Source of the DNA: Pseudoclavibacter sp. RFBB5
Lineage (GTDB): Bacteria > Actinomycetota > Actinomycetes > Actinomycetales > Microbacteriaceae
DNA: 64,000 nt
Direction of reading: 5' to 3'
Assembly: GCF_002931555.1 (NCBI RefSeq)
Contig: NZ_PSTZ01000005.1
Span: 248,001-312,000 of the forward strand
Shown here piece after piece: positions 17,280-25,410 of this stretch (its first letter is position 1; each line of letters begins with the position of its first letter). A program made the translations under genes and the position numbers. Below the pieces are notes generated by a model. It was not told where the DNA came from. It worked only from the letters and a program-made list of their open reading frames with translations, and made no database searches.

Positions 17280-18502
17280 TGACCGACGCGCACGAATCCA
17301 CCGACGCCGACATCGCGGACCGCGACCGGCTCACGATCGGCGACGCCATCAGGTGCGTCACGCCGCTCGGCTGGGTCGTGCTCGTCTCCGGCGTCCTGCT
17401 GCTCGTCGTCGGGACGGTGTTCGGGTGGCTCGAGCTCATCGGAATCGGGGGAGTGCTCGTCGGCGTGTTCGCCGCCGCGGTGCCTTTCACCATCGGACGC
17501 GAGAGCTTCGGCGTGCAGGTCGACCTCGAGCCGCGGCGCGTTCGCGTCGGCGACCGCGCGCTCGGCCGGCTGCAGGTCACCAACCTCGGCGAGCGCCGCG
17601 TCCTCCCGACCCGCCTCGCCCTCCCGGTCGGTCACGCGACCGCCGAGTTCAGCGTGCCCCAGCTGGGGCCGGACGAGACGCACGAGGACCTCTTCGCCGT
17701 GCCCACCACGCGCCGCGCCGTCATCGAAGCAGGTCCTGCCCGTTCGCTGCGGGGCGACCCCATCGGCCTGCTCGAGCGGGCCACGAGATGGACGGGCGTG
17801 CTCGAGCTGTTCGTGCACCCCAGGACCGTGCGCATCACCGCCCAGGTGGCGGGCCTCCTTCGCGACCTCGAAGGTGTCACCGGCGAGCGCATCACCGACG
17901 ACGACCTCGCCTTCCACGCCCTCCGCCCCTACGAGCCCGGTGACGACCGCAGGAACATCCACTGGCGCACCAGCGCGCGGACCGGCCTGCTCATGGTCCG
18001 TCAGTTCCAGGAGACCCGTCGCTCGCAGGCCAACGTGCTGCAGACACTCGAGGCGTCCGCCTACGCGTCCGAGGAGGAGTTCGAGCTCGGTGTCGAGGTG
18101 CTCGCCTCCCTCGCGCAAGAACTCATCCGCTCAGGGGTCGCCCTCAGCGCCATGACCCAGAGCGGGCGGCTGCCGACGCGCGCCGTCTCATCGATGCTCG
18201 ACGGCACCAGCAGGCTGCAGCCCCACGCGACGGCAGCCTCATCGCTGCGCGACTTCGTCGCCCTCAGCGTCCGACGGCTTCCGCAGGCCAGCATCGTCTT
18301 CCTCGTCTGCGGCAGCGCCACGACCGACGCGCAGCTCGGGCAGCTGCAGTCCGTCTTCACCGCCGACGTGACCCTCGTCGTCTTCCGCTGCGCCATCGGA
18401 CACCCCGCCAGCCGCACGCGCCTCCGCGAGACCGTCGTGTGCACGGTGCCTGATCTCGACGACCTGCCGCGCCTGGTGCGCGAGACGCGGGTGCGCACAT
18501 GA
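17279..18502 (+). CDS. DUF58 domain membrane protein (locus A)
   Basis: The protein has 407 residues. Two TM helices (about 25-70: VTPLGWVVLVSGVLLLVVG, then LIGIGGVLVGVFAAAVPF) are followed by a cytoplasmic-type beta domain. The DUF58 core carries LRPYEPGDDRRNIHWRTSA (about 218-236), then a vWA-like region. The Asp that begins the vWA metal site in DUF58 proteins (Asp252, LDTSG, in the locus B paralogue) is Gln255 here (VLQTLEAS), so metal binding is probably lost. GTG 17279 gives a 1-bp overlap with moxR; the 3' end overlaps the next ATG by 4 bp. Its role is probably as a membrane partner of the MoxR ATPase. Confidence 0.9.
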   Translation: MTDAHESTDADIADRDRLTIGDAIRCVTPLGWVVLVSGVLLLVVGTVFGWLELIGIGGVLVGVFAAAVPFTIGRESFGVQVDLEPRRVRVGDRALGRLQVTNLGERRVLPTRLALPVGHATAEFSVPQLGPDETHEDLFAVPTTRRAVIEAGPARSLRGDPIGLLERATRWTGVLELFVHPRTVRITAQVAGLLRDLEGVTGERITDDDLAFHALRPYEPGDDRRNIHWRTSARTGLLMVRQFQETRRSQANVLQTLEASAYASEEEFELGVEVLASLAQELIRSGVALSAMTQSGRLPTRAVSSMLDGTSRLQPHATAASSLRDFVALSVRRLPQASIVFLVCGSATTDAQLGQLQSVFTADVTLVVFRCAIGHPASRTRLRETVVCTVPDLDDLPRLVRETRVRT

Positions 18503-20931
18503 CCGCGGCGACCAAGGGGCAGACAGGCGGCGGACCCCGGGAGACGTCCTCACCCCGGCGCGACCGAGCCACCCGGGCACCGCAGGAGACAGCGACCTCG
18601 TCCCTCATAGGGGCCCGTTCCCTCGTCGACGCGGGTGTCATCGCGGTGCTCACGATGGTCGCATCCCTCGGGTTCGCGCCCGCCTACGGCAGCGGCTGGT
18701 TCCTGCTGGCCGTTGCCGGCGGACTGATCGTCGGCATCGGCTCCTCCCTCATCGGGGCCCGCCTGGGCCTCACCCGCGTCAACACGCTCCTCGTGGCGAT
18801 CGCCAGCTACTTCCTCTTCGGAACCGCGTTCGCGCTGCCCCAGACCGACCTCGGCGGGGTGCTGCCCACCCTCGCGACGCTCGCCGACCTCGCCCGCGCC
18901 CCCGTGTTCGCGTGGCGCGACGCCGTGACCCTCTCGACCCCGCTGCTCGAGCCCGGCCATCTGGCGGCGCTGCCCTACTTCGTCGCCGCCGCCTGCTCCC
19001 TCGTGTCGATGATGCTGCTCCTCTGGGTCGCACCCGCACGGCCCCGCGCGGTCTGGCCGCCGAGCGTCGCGCTGCTCGGCCCCCTCGCCGTTCTCGCCAG
19101 CGCGATCTTCATCGGAACAGACGACAGCGTCGCCGGCGTGCTGCGCGGCGGAGTCTTCGCCGCCGTCGCCCTCGTCTGGCTCAGCTGGCGCCGAGGCTTC
19201 GGCAACGTCGCCTCGAAGGACGCCAGGCGCGCGCTCTTCCGTTCCCGCGCGCTCGGCACCGGTGTGCTCGTCCTCGTCGCCGCCCTGCTCACGACCGCCG
19301 GTGGCTTCGTCGCCGCGGCGACCGTCGCAGACCAGCGGGTCGTCGCACGCGAGCAGATCACGCCGCCGTTCGACCCCCTCTCGCACACGAGCCCGCTCGC
19401 CGGCTTCCGCGAGTACTCCAAGCTGAACCCAGACGCCGTGCTCTTCGACGCGACCGGACTCCAGGGTGGAGACCGCATCCGCCTCGCGACGCTCGAGAGC
19501 TACTCGGGCAAGTCCTGGCAGATCGCCGACCCCCAGCAGTCCCTCGAAGCAGCCGGCAGCTACACCCTCTCGGGGCGAGTCGTGCCGAGCAACCCCTTCG
19601 TGACCGCGTCGTCCCAACGGCATCTCGACGTCACCATCCGCGACTACTCCGACATCTGGCTGCCAAGCATCGGCGTCCCGACGGACGTGAACCTCACCGG
19701 CGGCAGCCTGCCAGAGCGCAGCGGGGACTTCCGCTTCAACGCTCGTGCCAGCGGGGGCCTCGTCACCTCGGGGCTCCGAGAAGGCGACACCTACGAGATC
19801 GCCGCACTCGTGCAGGACCTCCCGATCGAAGGGCAGCTCGACAACGCGGACGTCGTCGACCTCGCCTACCCGGAGATGCCCGCCGCGCCAACCGCGCTCG
19901 TCGAGCGGCTGCAGAGCTACGTCGCGGGCGAGACGTCGCCCTACCTGCAGCTGAAGGCCATCGAGAACGCGCTCATGGCCGAGGGATACTTCAGCCACGG
20001 CACCGCCAGCGACACCGTGCCCTCCCGTGCCGGGCACGGGCTCGACCGCATGCAGGAGCTCTTCGAGCTCCGCTACCTCGTCGGCGACGAGGAGCAGTAC
20101 GCGTCAGCCATGGCGATCATGGCCCGCCAGCTCGGCTTCCCGGCACGTGTCGTCATGGGCTACGCGCCAGAGCAGGTCACGAGCGACGGCACCACGGAAG
20201 TCCGCGGTTCCGACGTCACCGCCTGGGTCGAGGTCCCATTCGAGCGCTTCGGATGGGTCGCGTTCGACCCCACACCGGAGCGCACCGACGTGCCCGTCAA
20301 CACGACGACCGACCCCCAGTCGAAGCCCAAGGCGCAGGTGCGTCAGCCGCCGCAGACCCAGGAGAAGCCGGACGAGCTGCTGACGAGTGCCGACGAGCGT
20401 CGACAGGAGGAAGAGCCTGACGACGAGGAGACCCTCCCCGGCTGGATCCTCACCCTCGGCGTATCGCTCGCCGTTCCGCTCGCGCTGTTCTTCGTGCCGC
20501 TGCTCGTGATCGGGATCCTCAAACGGCGACGACGCAGGAAACGACAGCACGAGGGGCCCCCGCACCTCCGGGCGGCCGGGGCGTGGAGCGACAGCATCGA
20601 CCGATTCGCCGAGCTCGGCTACGCAGTGCCGCCACGAAGCACCCGGGTGCAGACGGCCGCGGCAGTGCATCCATCGCTCGCCTCCATCGCCGACCGGAGC
20701 GACCAGGCTGTGTTCGGCGACGAGCTGCCGACGGATGAGCAGCTCGCGCTCCTCTGGGCGGATGCGGATGCCTCCGTCGCCGAGGCGCGCAAGACTGTCG
20801 GCTTCTGGCGCCGCCTCCGAGGACGATTTGCGTTCCGGCGCCGCCCGCGAGCCGTATCATGGCGACGTGGAACGTTCGGGGTTCATCGAGGTACCGCCGG
20901 GAATGATCGGCCAGGGGGCGAGCATGTCTGA
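18499..20931 (+). CDS. Transglutaminase-like (TgpA-type) membrane protein, catalytic residues lost
   Basis: The protein has 810 residues. A multi-TM N-terminal half (about 35-280) precedes an extracytoplasmic domain (about 290-645), a further TM (LTLGVSLAVPLALFFVPLLV, about 652-672) and a basic cytoplasmic tail, which is TgpA topology. In the transglutaminase core, GDEEQYASAMAIMARQLG aligns with GYCVHYASSMAVMARMLG of the paralogue at 33222-35684. The nucleophile Cys is Glu531, and the catalytic His (LHAW) is Thr574 (VTAW). Only Asp590 (FDPTP) remains. It is therefore most likely a pseudoenzyme. ATG overlaps the DUF58 stop. The last bases overlap the start of the next FHA gene. Confidence 0.9.
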   Translation: MTAATKGQTGGGPRETSSPRRDRATRAPQETATSSLIGARSLVDAGVIAVLTMVASLGFAPAYGSGWFLLAVAGGLIVGIGSSLIGARLGLTRVNTLLVAIASYFLFGTAFALPQTDLGGVLPTLATLADLARAPVFAWRDAVTLSTPLLEPGHLAALPYFVAAACSLVSMMLLLWVAPARPRAVWPPSVALLGPLAVLASAIFIGTDDSVAGVLRGGVFAAVALVWLSWRRGFGNVASKDARRALFRSRALGTGVLVLVAALLTTAGGFVAAATVADQRVVAREQITPPFDPLSHTSPLAGFREYSKLNPDAVLFDATGLQGGDRIRLATLESYSGKSWQIADPQQSLEAAGSYTLSGRVVPSNPFVTASSQRHLDVTIRDYSDIWLPSIGVPTDVNLTGGSLPERSGDFRFNARASGGLVTSGLREGDTYEIAALVQDLPIEGQLDNADVVDLAYPEMPAAPTALVERLQSYVAGETSPYLQLKAIENALMAEGYFSHGTASDTVPSRAGHGLDRMQELFELRYLVGDEEQYASAMAIMARQLGFPARVVMGYAPEQVTSDGTTEVRGSDVTAWVEVPFERFGWVAFDPTPERTDVPVNTTTDPQSKPKAQVRQPPQTQEKPDELLTSADERRQEEEPDDEETLPGWILTLGVSLAVPLALFFVPLLVIGILKRRRRRKRQHEGPPHLRAAGAWSDSIDRFAELGYAVPPRSTRVQTAAAVHPSLASIADRSDQAVFGDELPTDEQLALLWADADASVAEARKTVGFWRRLRGRFAFRRRPRAVSWRRGTFGVHRGTAGNDRPGGEHV
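20855..20860 (+). promoter_or_regulatory. -10 element (TATCAT) for leaderless FHA transcript
   Basis: TATCAT inside the 3' end of the transglutaminase-like gene is followed after 6 nt by GTG 20867, the spacing expected for a leaderless start. It would let the last FHA gene be expressed apart from the operon. Confidence 0.4.
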
Positions 20932-21676
20932 AACGGCAGACGAGCCCGACCGGGTAGCTCGGTCGGAGCAATCAGCACGCGGCGGAAGCTCGACGGAAGG
21001 CTCGGCCGACGACTGGCTCCGCGCCGAGCTCGACGACGACTACCCGCTGCCGCCCCTCCCTGCCCCACGGCCCAGGCTCACGCCGCAGCCAGCCGCGCAG
21101 GGCCTCCCTCCGGCTGCGCAGGGCCTCCCTCCGGCTGTGCAGAGCCTCCCTCCGGCGGCGCCGCAGTTCGGCGCGGCAGCGCAGGTCACCAGCGCGCCGC
21201 TCGAGTCGCCGCTCGCACCGCCGTTCGCCCCGGTCGATCGTGCGCAGCCCGCAGCGCCGTTCCAGGGCCCGTCGACCACCACGGAGATCGACGCCCGACA
21301 GCCGAACCCGCAAGAGCCAGGCGTGCAGGCCGAGCAGCCGCTCCCAGAATGGGTGATCGTGCTCTCCGACGGCGTCAGCCTCCCCATCTACGGTCCGGTG
21401 GTGATCGGGCGCAACCCCTCGCAGGAACGCTTCCCAGACGCCTCGGTCTCCGCGGTCGCCGACATCACACAGACCATGTCGAAGACCCACGCCAGGTTCT
21501 GGGCCGACGGAGATCGCCTGTACGTCGACGACCTGAACTCGACCAACGGCGTCGCCCTCTTCCCTGGCGGGAATGCGCACGGCGCCCTCGCGGTTGAGCC
21601 TGGAGTCCCAGCGGAACTCCGCTCCGGCGACGTCGTGCAGCTCGGCGAATACCGACTGTCGATCCGCCGCAGCTGA
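20867..21676 (+). CDS. FHA domain protein (last gene of locus A)
   Basis: The protein has 269 residues from GTG 20867. That start keeps SGFIEVPPGMI, which resembles a short N-terminal motif I associate with actinobacterial FHA and RDD proteins, and it is preceded by a -10 box at leaderless distance. An alternative is ATG 20924 (250 residues), which has AGGGGG upstream. A Pro/Ala-rich linker carries PPAAQGLPPA repeats. The FHA domain is canonical (about 160-269): VIGRNPS, MSKTHARF and DLNSTNG. It therefore probably binds pThr made by the locus kinase. It overlaps the 3' end of the transglutaminase-like gene by 65 bp in another frame. Confidence 0.85.
   Translation: MERSGFIEVPPGMIGQGASMSETADEPDRVARSEQSARGGSSTEGSADDWLRAELDDDYPLPPLPAPRPRLTPQPAAQGLPPAAQGLPPAVQSLPPAAPQFGAAAQVTSAPLESPLAPPFAPVDRAQPAAPFQGPSTTTEIDARQPNPQEPGVQAEQPLPEWVIVLSDGVSLPIYGPVVIGRNPSQERFPDASVSAVADITQTMSKTHARFWADGDRLYVDDLNSTNGVALFPGGNAHGALAVEPGVPAELRSGDVVQLGEYRLSIRRS
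21095..21157 (+). repeat. Three 21-bp tandem repeats in FHA linker
   Basis: Units at 21095-21115 and 21116-21136 are identical, and 21137-21157 differs at three positions. They encode AQGLPPA-type heptads in the disordered linker of the FHA protein. Such repeats vary easily in copy number by slippage. Confidence 0.8.
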
Positions 21677-21783
21677 GCGACGCGTTCAGCCTCGTCCCGT
21701 CAGGAGCCGCATGGTCTCGCCGCCGCGACTCACCCTCCGAACGCCGACGCCCGAAGCCCGAAAACCGGAAAACGGCGCAGTGT

Positions 21784-21789
21784 TAGCAT
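21784..21789 (+). promoter_or_regulatory. -10 element (TAGCAT) of the leu leader transcript
   Basis: TAGCAT is followed 7 nt later by ATG 21797 of the leader peptide, the leaderless spacing seen at many genes here. No convincing -35 is visible. Confidence 0.5.
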
Positions 21790-21796
21790 GGTCCGC

Positions 21797-21841
21797 ATGT
21801 CTGCCGGTCTGCTCCTCCTTTGCTGCCGCGACGGGGCCTGA
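21797..21841 (+). CDS. leuCD leader peptide ([14 protein letters not shown])
   Basis: This 14-codon frame has four consecutive Leu codons (CTG CTC CTC CTT), then two Cys, with its stop 65 bp before leuC. A Leu run directly before a leucine-biosynthesis operon is the hallmark of a ribosome-stalling attenuator. An in-frame ATG 9 bp upstream exists but would lie before the predicted transcription start. It is too short to be recognised by homology; the support is position, the Leu run and the RNA pairing described for the adjacent element. Confidence 0.7.
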   Translation: MSAGLLLLCCRDGA

Positions 21842-21895
21842 CTTCGCAGGTGCATCCCGTCGCGGTGTTCAAGGCGCCTGACCAGATGCGAGGAG
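21812..21895 (+). promoter_or_regulatory. Leucine attenuator: Leu codons complementary to leuC SD, plus hairpin
   Basis: CTCCTC (21812-21817), formed by the Leu codons, is exactly complementary to GAGGAG (21890-21895), the leuC Shine-Dalgarno. Inside this helix, CCGCGACGGG (21826-21835) and CCCGTCGCGG (21856-21865) form a perfect 10-bp hairpin. A ribosome stalled on the Leu codons would cover the anti-SD and free the SD. No T-run terminator is seen, so control would be at translation initiation. Confidence 0.6.
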
Positions 21896-21906
21896 ACACA
21901 AGCAGC

Positions 21907-23412
21907 ATGAAGACGGAACGCAGCAACGCACACGGCGCACCTCCAACGGCGCAGCCGAAGACCCTGGCGCAGAAGGTGTGGGAAGACCACCTCGTCGCCA
22001 AGGGCGAGGACGGCTCACCGGACCTCATCTACATCGACCTGCACATCATGCACGAGGTCACCAGCCCACAGGCATTCGACGGCCTGCGCGTCGCCGGCCG
22101 CCCCGTGCGCCGCCCCGACCTCACGATCGCGACGGAAGACCACAACACGCCGACGGTCGACATCCTGAACCGCATCACCGACACCACGAGCCGCACGCAG
22201 ATCGAGACGCTGCGCCGCAACGCCGAGGAGTTCGGCATCCGCCTCCACCCGCTCGGCGACGCCGAGCAGGGCATCGTGCACGTCGTCGGACCGCAGCTCG
22301 GCCTCACGCAGCCCGGCATCACCGTGGTCTGCGGCGACTCGCACACCTCGACCCACGGTGCCTTCGGCGCCATCGCGTTCGGCATCGGCACCAGCGAGGT
22401 CGAGCACGTGCTCGCCACGCAGACGCTCGCCATCAAGCCGTTCAAGACGATGGCCATCAACGTCGACGGAACCCTCAGGGAAGGTGTCACGGCGAAGGAC
22501 GTCATCCTCGCCGTCATCGCCAAGATCGGCACGGGCGGCGGCGCAGGCTACGTGCTCGAGTACCGTGGCTCCGCCATCGAGGCCCTCTCCATGGAGGGGC
22601 GCATGACGATCTGCAACATGTCGATCGAGGCCGGAGCGCGCGCGGGCATGGTCGCACCGGACGAGAAGACCTTCGCGTATCTCGAAGGCCGCGATCACGC
22701 CCCCGTGGGCGAAGACTGGGACGCGGCACTCGACTACTGGAGAACGCTGCGAAGCGACGACGGCGCCGTCTTCGACGCTGAGGTCTCCATCGACGCCGAC
22801 ACCCTCGAGCCGTTCGTCACCTGGGGCACCAACCCCGGCCAGGGCGTCTCCCTCAGCGGCGTCGTCCCAGAGCCGTCCGAGTTCGCCGACCCCAACGACC
22901 GGCAGGCGGCCGAGCGTGCCCTCGAGTACATGGCGCTCGAAGCGGGCCGCCCGCTGAAGAGCATCCCCGTCGACGTCGTCTTCATGGGCTCGTGCACGAA
23001 CAGCCGCATCGAAGACCTCCGCGCCTTCACCTCGGTGATCGCGGGACGCCAGAAGGCAGAGGGCGTGCGCGTCATGGTCGTCCCCGGTTCCGCGCGAGTG
23101 CGCCTCGAGGCGGAAGCCGAGGGCCTCGACAGGATCATCACCGACTTCGGCGCGGAGTGGCGCTTCGCGGGCTGCTCGATGTGCCTCGGCATGAACCCCG
23201 ACCAGCTCGAACCTGGCCAGCGCTGCGCCTCCACCTCCAACCGCAACTTCGAAGGTCGTCAGGGCAAGGGCGGGCGGACGCATCTCGTGTCGCCCCTCGT
23301 GGCCGCCGCGACGGCGGTTCGCGGTACGCTCTCCAGTCCGTCCGATCTCGACCCGCCCGCCGCATCCGCGACCCCGGGCAGCGCGCAGCAGCCACAGGAG
23401 GTGACCGTCTGA
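21907..23412 (+). CDS. leuC: 3-isopropylmalate dehydratase large subunit
   Basis: LeuC has 501 residues. With LeuD it isomerises 2- to 3-isopropylmalate in leucine synthesis. It is an aconitase-superfamily [4Fe-4S] enzyme: the cluster ligands lie in [11 protein letters not shown] (about 361) and [13 protein letters not shown] (about 421-433). Other signatures are [16 protein letters not shown] near the N-terminus and [14 protein letters not shown] (about 140). ATG 21907 follows GAGGAG and leaves a short N-terminal extension ([13 protein letters not shown]). A longer C-terminal tail (about 475-501) is Pro/Ala-rich. The stop overlaps the leuD ATG (TGATG). It is regulated by the upstream Leu4 leader. 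Confidence 0.97.
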   Translation: MKTERSNAHGAPPTAQPKTLAQKVWEDHLVAKGEDGSPDLIYIDLHIMHEVTSPQAFDGLRVAGRPVRRPDLTIATEDHNTPTVDILNRITDTTSRTQIETLRRNAEEFGIRLHPLGDAEQGIVHVVGPQLGLTQPGITVVCGDSHTSTHGAFGAIAFGIGTSEVEHVLATQTLAIKPFKTMAINVDGTLREGVTAKDVILAVIAKIGTGGGAGYVLEYRGSAIEALSMEGRMTICNMSIEAGARAGMVAPDEKTFAYLEGRDHAPVGEDWDAALDYWRTLRSDDGAVFDAEVSIDADTLEPFVTWGTNPGQGVSLSGVVPEPSEFADPNDRQAAERALEYMALEAGRPLKSIPVDVVFMGSCTNSRIEDLRAFTSVIAGRQKAEGVRVMVVPGSARVRLEAEAEGLDRIITDFGAEWRFAGCSMCLGMNPDQLEPGQRCASTSNRNFEGRQGKGGRTHLVSPLVAAATAVRGTLSSPSDLDPPAASATPGSAQQPQEVTV

Positions 23413-24041
23413 TGGAGAAGATCACCCGCATCGAAGGCGCCGCCGTCCCGCTTCGCCGCTCCAACGTCGACACCGACCAGATCCTCCCGGCGGTCTACCT
23501 CAAGCGCGTCACCAAGACGGGCTACGAAGACGCGCTCTTCAACGGGTGGCGGCAAGACCCCGACTTCGTCCTCAACCGACCCGAATACCAGGAGACCCCC
23601 CGCATCCTGCTCGTTGGACCCGACTTCGGCACCGGGTCATCCCGAGAGCACGCCGTCTGGGCGCTCAAGGATTACGGCTTCCGAGCCGTCATCGGCTCCC
23701 GCTTCGGAGACATCTTCCTCGGCAACGCCGGCAAGCAAGGGCTGCTTGTCGCCACGCTGGAGGAGCACCTCGTAGAACAGCTCTGGGATGCCGCGGAAGC
23801 GGACCCGGGTGCGGCTGCGGTCGTTGACCTCACCACGAACACCGTTACTGTCGGAGACATGACGGCGATGTTCGAGATCGACGACTACACGAGATGGCGT
23901 CTGCTCGAGGGCCTCGACGACATCTCGTTGACGTTGCGTGACGAACACGCGATCTCCACCTTTGAGTCACGCCGAGAGGCGTGGCGTCCGCGGACTCTTC
24001 CGATCCGCAGGTCCACCACCGCAGGGAGTGCAACTCAGTGA
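23412..24041 (+). CDS. leuD: 3-isopropylmalate dehydratase small subunit
   Basis: LeuD has 209 residues and is the swivel-domain partner of LeuC. Family motifs are visible: [18 protein letters not shown] near the N-terminus, [17 protein letters not shown] (about 71-87) and [18 protein letters not shown]. It begins [14 protein letters not shown], overlapping the leuC stop by 1 bp, so translational coupling is likely. The C-terminal about 20 residues ([19 protein letters not shown]) go beyond the usual end. The stop overlaps the murA GTG by 4 bp (GTGA), linking leucine synthesis to the envelope genes downstream. Confidence 0.97.
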   Translation: MEKITRIEGAAVPLRRSNVDTDQILPAVYLKRVTKTGYEDALFNGWRQDPDFVLNRPEYQETPRILLVGPDFGTGSSREHAVWALKDYGFRAVIGSRFGDIFLGNAGKQGLLVATLEEHLVEQLWDAAEADPGAAAVVDLTTNTVTVGDMTAMFEIDDYTRWRLLEGLDDISLTLRDEHAISTFESRREAWRPRTLPIRRSTTAGSATQ

Positions 24042-25408
24042 ACACGATCACCAACGACTCGGCTCGCGCCGGCGCATCAGTCGGCCTGACCGGCGACACC
24101 ATCGTCTTCAACGGCGGACGCCCGCTCGCCGGTCGCATCGAGGTCCGTGGCGCGAAGAACCTCGTGACCAAGGCCATGGTCGCGGCCCTCCTCGGCGAGG
24201 ACGTCAGCGTGCTCCGCGACGTGCCGGACATCTCCGACGTCCGCGTCGTCGCCGGCCTCCTCACCCTCCACGGCGTGAAGATCGACCGCAACGAGGTGTC
24301 TGGCGACCTGCGCCTCGACCCGACGAACGTCGAGACGGCCCACATGGCCGAGATCAACGCGCACGCCGGCTCCAGCCGCATCCCGATCCTCTTCTGCGGC
24401 CCGCTCCTGCACCGCCTCGGCGAGGCGTTCATCCCCGACCTCGGCGGCTGCCGCATCGGCGACCGCCCGATCGACTTCCACCTCGAGGTGCTCCGCAACT
24501 TCGGCGCCGTCATCGAGAAGCTGCCGAGCGGCATCCGGATGAGCGCGCCAGAAGGCCTGCACGGCGCGAAGGTCACGCTCCCGTACCCGTCCGTCGGCGC
24601 CACCGAGCAGGTCCTCCTCACGGCCGTGCGCGCCAACGGGCGCACGGAGCTGCGCAACGCGGCCATCGAGCCCGAGATCATGGACCTCATCAACATCCTG
24701 CAGAAGATGGGCGCCATCATCTCGGTCGACGCAGACCGCGTCATCCGCATCGAGGGCGTCGAACGCCTCGGCGGCTACAGCCACAAGGCGCTCTTCGACC
24801 GCAACGAGGCAGCCAGCTGGGCCTCCGCGGCGCTCGTCACGAAGGGCGACATCTACGTCGGCGGCGCCAAGCAGCCCGAGATGCTCACGTTCCTCAACGT
24901 CTTCCGCAAGGCCGGTGGAGCGTTCGAGATCCACGACGACGGCATCCGCTTCTACCACCCCGGCGGTGAGCTGCGCCCCGTCGTCATCGAGACGGACGTG
25001 CACCCCGGCTTCATGACCGACTGGCAGCAGCCGCTCGTCGTCGCGCTGACACAGGCGCACGGCGTCTCGATCGTGCACGAGACCGTGTACGAGCAGCGCT
25101 TCGGCTTCGTCGACGCGCTCGTCGAGATGGGCAGCGACATCCAGCTGCACCGCGAGTGCCTCGGCAGCCAGGAGTGCCGCTTCGGACAGCGCAACTTCCA
25201 GCACTCCGCCGTCATCTCCGGCCCGACGAAGCTCAAGGCAGCCGACATCGAGGTCCCCGACCTGCGCGGCGGTTTCAGCCACCTCATCGCGGCGCTCGCA
25301 GCGGAGGGCACCTCGCGTGTCTCCAACGTCGGCATCATCGCGCGCGGCTACGAGAACTTCATCGCGAAGCTCGAGACCCTCGGAGCTGACTTCACGGTAG
25401 AGGCGTAG
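24038..25408 (+). CDS. murA: UDP-N-acetylglucosamine 1-carboxyvinyltransferase
   Basis: MurA has 456 residues and transfers enolpyruvate from PEP to UDP-GlcNAc, the first committed step of peptidoglycan synthesis. It has the EPSP-synthase fold: [20 protein letters not shown] carries the N-terminal Lys-Asn of the active site, and the catalytic Cys is in [10 protein letters not shown] (about 140-149), so fosfomycin-type chemistry at Cys should apply. GTG 24038 has AGGGAG 9 nt upstream; upstream in-frame starts lie in leuD. There is a short N-terminal extension before LTGDTIVF. It probably belongs to one transcript with leuCD and the next two genes. Confidence 0.96.
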   Translation: MNTITNDSARAGASVGLTGDTIVFNGGRPLAGRIEVRGAKNLVTKAMVAALLGEDVSVLRDVPDISDVRVVAGLLTLHGVKIDRNEVSGDLRLDPTNVETAHMAEINAHAGSSRIPILFCGPLLHRLGEAFIPDLGGCRIGDRPIDFHLEVLRNFGAVIEKLPSGIRMSAPEGLHGAKVTLPYPSVGATEQVLLTAVRANGRTELRNAAIEPEIMDLINILQKMGAIISVDADRVIRIEGVERLGGYSHKALFDRNEAASWASAALVTKGDIYVGGAKQPEMLTFLNVFRKAGGAFEIHDDGIRFYHPGGELRPVVIETDVHPGFMTDWQQPLVVALTQAHGVSIVHETVYEQRFGFVDALVEMGSDIQLHRECLGSQECRFGQRNFQHSAVISGPTKLKAADIEVPDLRGGFSHLIAALAAEGTSRVSNVGIIARGYENFIAKLETLGADFTVEA

Positions 25409-25410
25409 GA

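Noticed and set aside
21788-21841. Longer leu leader peptide from the first ATG (MVRMSAG...)
   Set aside because: That ATG overlaps the TAGCAT -10 box. The second ATG (21797) has the usual 7-nt leaderless distance.
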